From contig CABUNR010000029.1 of the NCBI GenBank assembly GCA_902492995.1, positions 1 through 13,647 on the forward strand: a stretch of DNA of 13,647 nucleotides, read 5' to 3'. Numbering within the stretch: the first letter of the stretch is position 1; every line of letters begins with the position of its first letter. Under the pieces are notes generated by a model, which did not search any database, was not told where the DNA came from, and was given only the letters and a program-made list of their open reading frames with translations. The DNA comes from OMSK01 sp902492995 (GTDB lineage: Bacteria > Bacillota_I > Bacilli_A > RF39 > UBA660). Made by a program: the position numbers and the translations under genes. Positions 12,378 through 13,647 of the stretch are shown here, piece by piece.

Positions 12378-13581
12378 AAATATCAAAAAATATAATTTAA
12401 ATTTAATAACTTTTACATGTTTAATATCTGCACTTGCTATTACATTAATAAATTTATTTAATTTAGGAAATTATAATAAAATAATAGTTGTTCCTTTATC
12501 AATCTTAGTTATAAATAATATTATATTAATTAAAAAAAATAATCTTGAAGTTAATAAAAAAGCATATTTATTTTTAATCCCGATTACTCTAATTTTAATA
12601 AGTAATTTAATTATTAAAATAGATTTTAGTAATACACTTTTAAATTTAATTATACTTCCTATAATAATTACAATGTTTCTATTTAATCTTACTAACAAAA
12701 ATTATTATATTGGAAATAATTTAATCAAAAATATATTTAAATTATTTCCTAATAACTTATTTAATAATTTAAATTATATTAAATTTAAAGAAAAGGATAA
12801 TAAAAAATTAACATCAATTATTACAGGATGTGCTATAGGATTTCCAATTGCTTTAATATTACTTCTTCTACTAAAAGATGCTGATAAATACTTTGGTAAA
12901 CTAATCGATAATATTTTTGGATTATTCTTTGATAAATTTGATATTAGTCTTATATTTTCAAATTTTATTTTTCCATTTACTATATCTTTCACAATATTAT
13001 TTGCTATTTTCATAAATATATTAAAAAATAAGGATTTTAAATTTAATTTACCTAATAAAAAAGAAGTAAATGATATTATAACAAAAACAATCTTAATTAT
13101 CATAAATTCCGTATTCGTTTTATTTTTAATATCAGAAATATCTAAAATTACAACCAATTTTTTAAAAATACCTGTTTCATATACATACGCAAAATATGCA
13201 AGAGAAGGATTCTTTCAATTATTAATTGTTACATCAATAAATTTTGGTATTATTATTTATTATTTATATAAAACAGACATAATAAAAACTAATAAAGGAA
13301 TTAAAAATTTATTAATTTTACTAATTTTATTTTCAATATTTCTAATATTTAATTCATATTATAGAATGTTTTTATATATAAATGAATATGGATTTACAAT
13401 TTTAAGACTACAAGTTATATTCTTTATTACAATGGAATTAATTTTATTTGGATTATTGATTAAAAAAATAGTTTATAAATTAAAATATTATGAAGGAATT
13501 ACTTTTACAACTATATTTATAATTACTTATATACTAAATTTATATTTATGTAATGAATCATTTATTAACTTAATAAATTAA
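12370..13581 (+). CDS. DUF4173-like polytopic membrane protein
   Basis: Integral membrane protein of 403 aa with roughly ten hydrophobic segments spread over the whole length and few charged loops. The segment YAKYAREGFFQLLIVTSINF (about residues 271-290) matches the most conserved motif of the DUF4173/DUF4153 families (Y-x-REGFFQL). The function of these families is not known. The ATG at 12370-12372 is chosen because GAAGGTGAT lies 4 nt upstream; an ATG five codons earlier has no ribosome binding site. It overlaps the end of the HTH gene and is the last gene of the operon. No clear terminator follows: 13582-13647 holds only a weak 5-bp inverted repeat, AGTAC/GTACT, without a T-run. Confidence 0.82.
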   Translation: MNENIKKYNLNLITFTCLISALAITLINLFNLGNYNKIIVVPLSILVINNIILIKKNNLEVNKKAYLFLIPITLILISNLIIKIDFSNTLLNLIILPIIITMFLFNLTNKNYYIGNNLIKNIFKLFPNNLFNNLNYIKFKEKDNKKLTSIITGCAIGFPIALILLLLLKDADKYFGKLIDNIFGLFFDKFDISLIFSNFIFPFTISFTILFAIFINILKNKDFKFNLPNKKEVNDIITKTILIIINSVFVLFLISEISKITTNFLKIPVSYTYAKYAREGFFQLLIVTSINFGIIIYYLYKTDIIKTNKGIKNLLILLILFSIFLIFNSYYRMFLYINEYGFTILRLQVIFFITMELILFGLLIKKIVYKLKYYEGITFTTIFIITYILNLYLCNESFINLIN

Positions 13582-13647
13582 AGACTAATGTCGATACTAG
13601 TACCTGTCAAGTACTCACTAAATAAAAAGATAAATTAATTCGAATAT

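Noticed and set aside
12774..13157. 127-codon minus-strand frame inside the DUF4173-like gene
   Set aside because: Shadow frame of a low-complexity A/T-rich membrane gene; no ribosome binding site or family resemblance.
13582..13630. Possible terminator or leftward promoter (TTGACA on the minus strand) after the last gene
   Set aside because: The only inverted repeat has a 5-bp stem without a T-run. TTGACA is followed at 17 bp by TAGTCT, a poor -10, facing into the end of the DUF4173-like gene.

Overview
The window is very AT-rich DNA from a low-GC Gram-positive bacterium (Bacillota). The evidence is strong GAGGTG/GGAGG ribosome binding sites, TTGACA/TATAAT-type promoters with 17-bp spacers, an agr quorum-sensing locus, a long-form ribosome hibernation factor, a CBS-domain manganese pyrophosphatase, and TGA used as an ordinary stop. 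The exact lineage cannot be fixed from the sequence. No transposase, integrase or CRISPR array is visible.

Layout, left to right. (1) 1-920: a restriction endonuclease of the MvaI/BcnI family with an odd start region and no methyltransferase in view. (2) 929-1134: a tRNA-Arg/tRNA-Pro pair on the minus strand with its own promoter and terminator. (3) 1199-2079: a cold-shock protein gene and a long-form hibernation factor gene (hpf), both minus strand. (4) 2142-5214: a rearranged agr system. agrB and agrD (agrD is only 40 codons) run rightward, agrA and agrC run leftward, and the two arms meet tail to tail at a shared terminator. (5) 5219-5864: an orphan AbiEi-like protein behind a very long hairpin. 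(6) 5883-10343: a Ca2+-type P-ATPase and a divergent CBS-DRTGG inorganic pyrophosphatase. (7) 10313-11611: a metal-permease/Fur-family two-gene operon on the minus strand, with a palindrome over its predicted start site. (8) 11640-13581: a divergent operon of a DUF2975-like membrane protein, a YozG-like HTH regulator and a DUF4173-like membrane protein. It has a perfect-consensus promoter preceded by a 29-bp palindrome that resembles a Fur-family box.

The most interesting signal is in the 290 bp between the cold-shock gene and agrB. Four copies of a 13-bp element (consensus TGCNCGAAWTGTA) form two tandem pairs. Each pair has a 21-bp period, as expected for a dimeric LytTR regulator such as AgrA. 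The pairs face away from each other and are exactly mirror-symmetric about position 2232.5. Predicted -35 elements sit 7 bp outside each pair, also in exact mirror positions. This is the architecture of the S. aureus agr P2/P3 region. Here the P3-side promoter points at the cold-shock gene and then hpf, with no terminator recognised between. I infer that this quorum-sensing system may control RNA chaperoning and ribosome hibernation. The predicted autoinducing peptide, around NSRCWKIV(I), also looks unusual.
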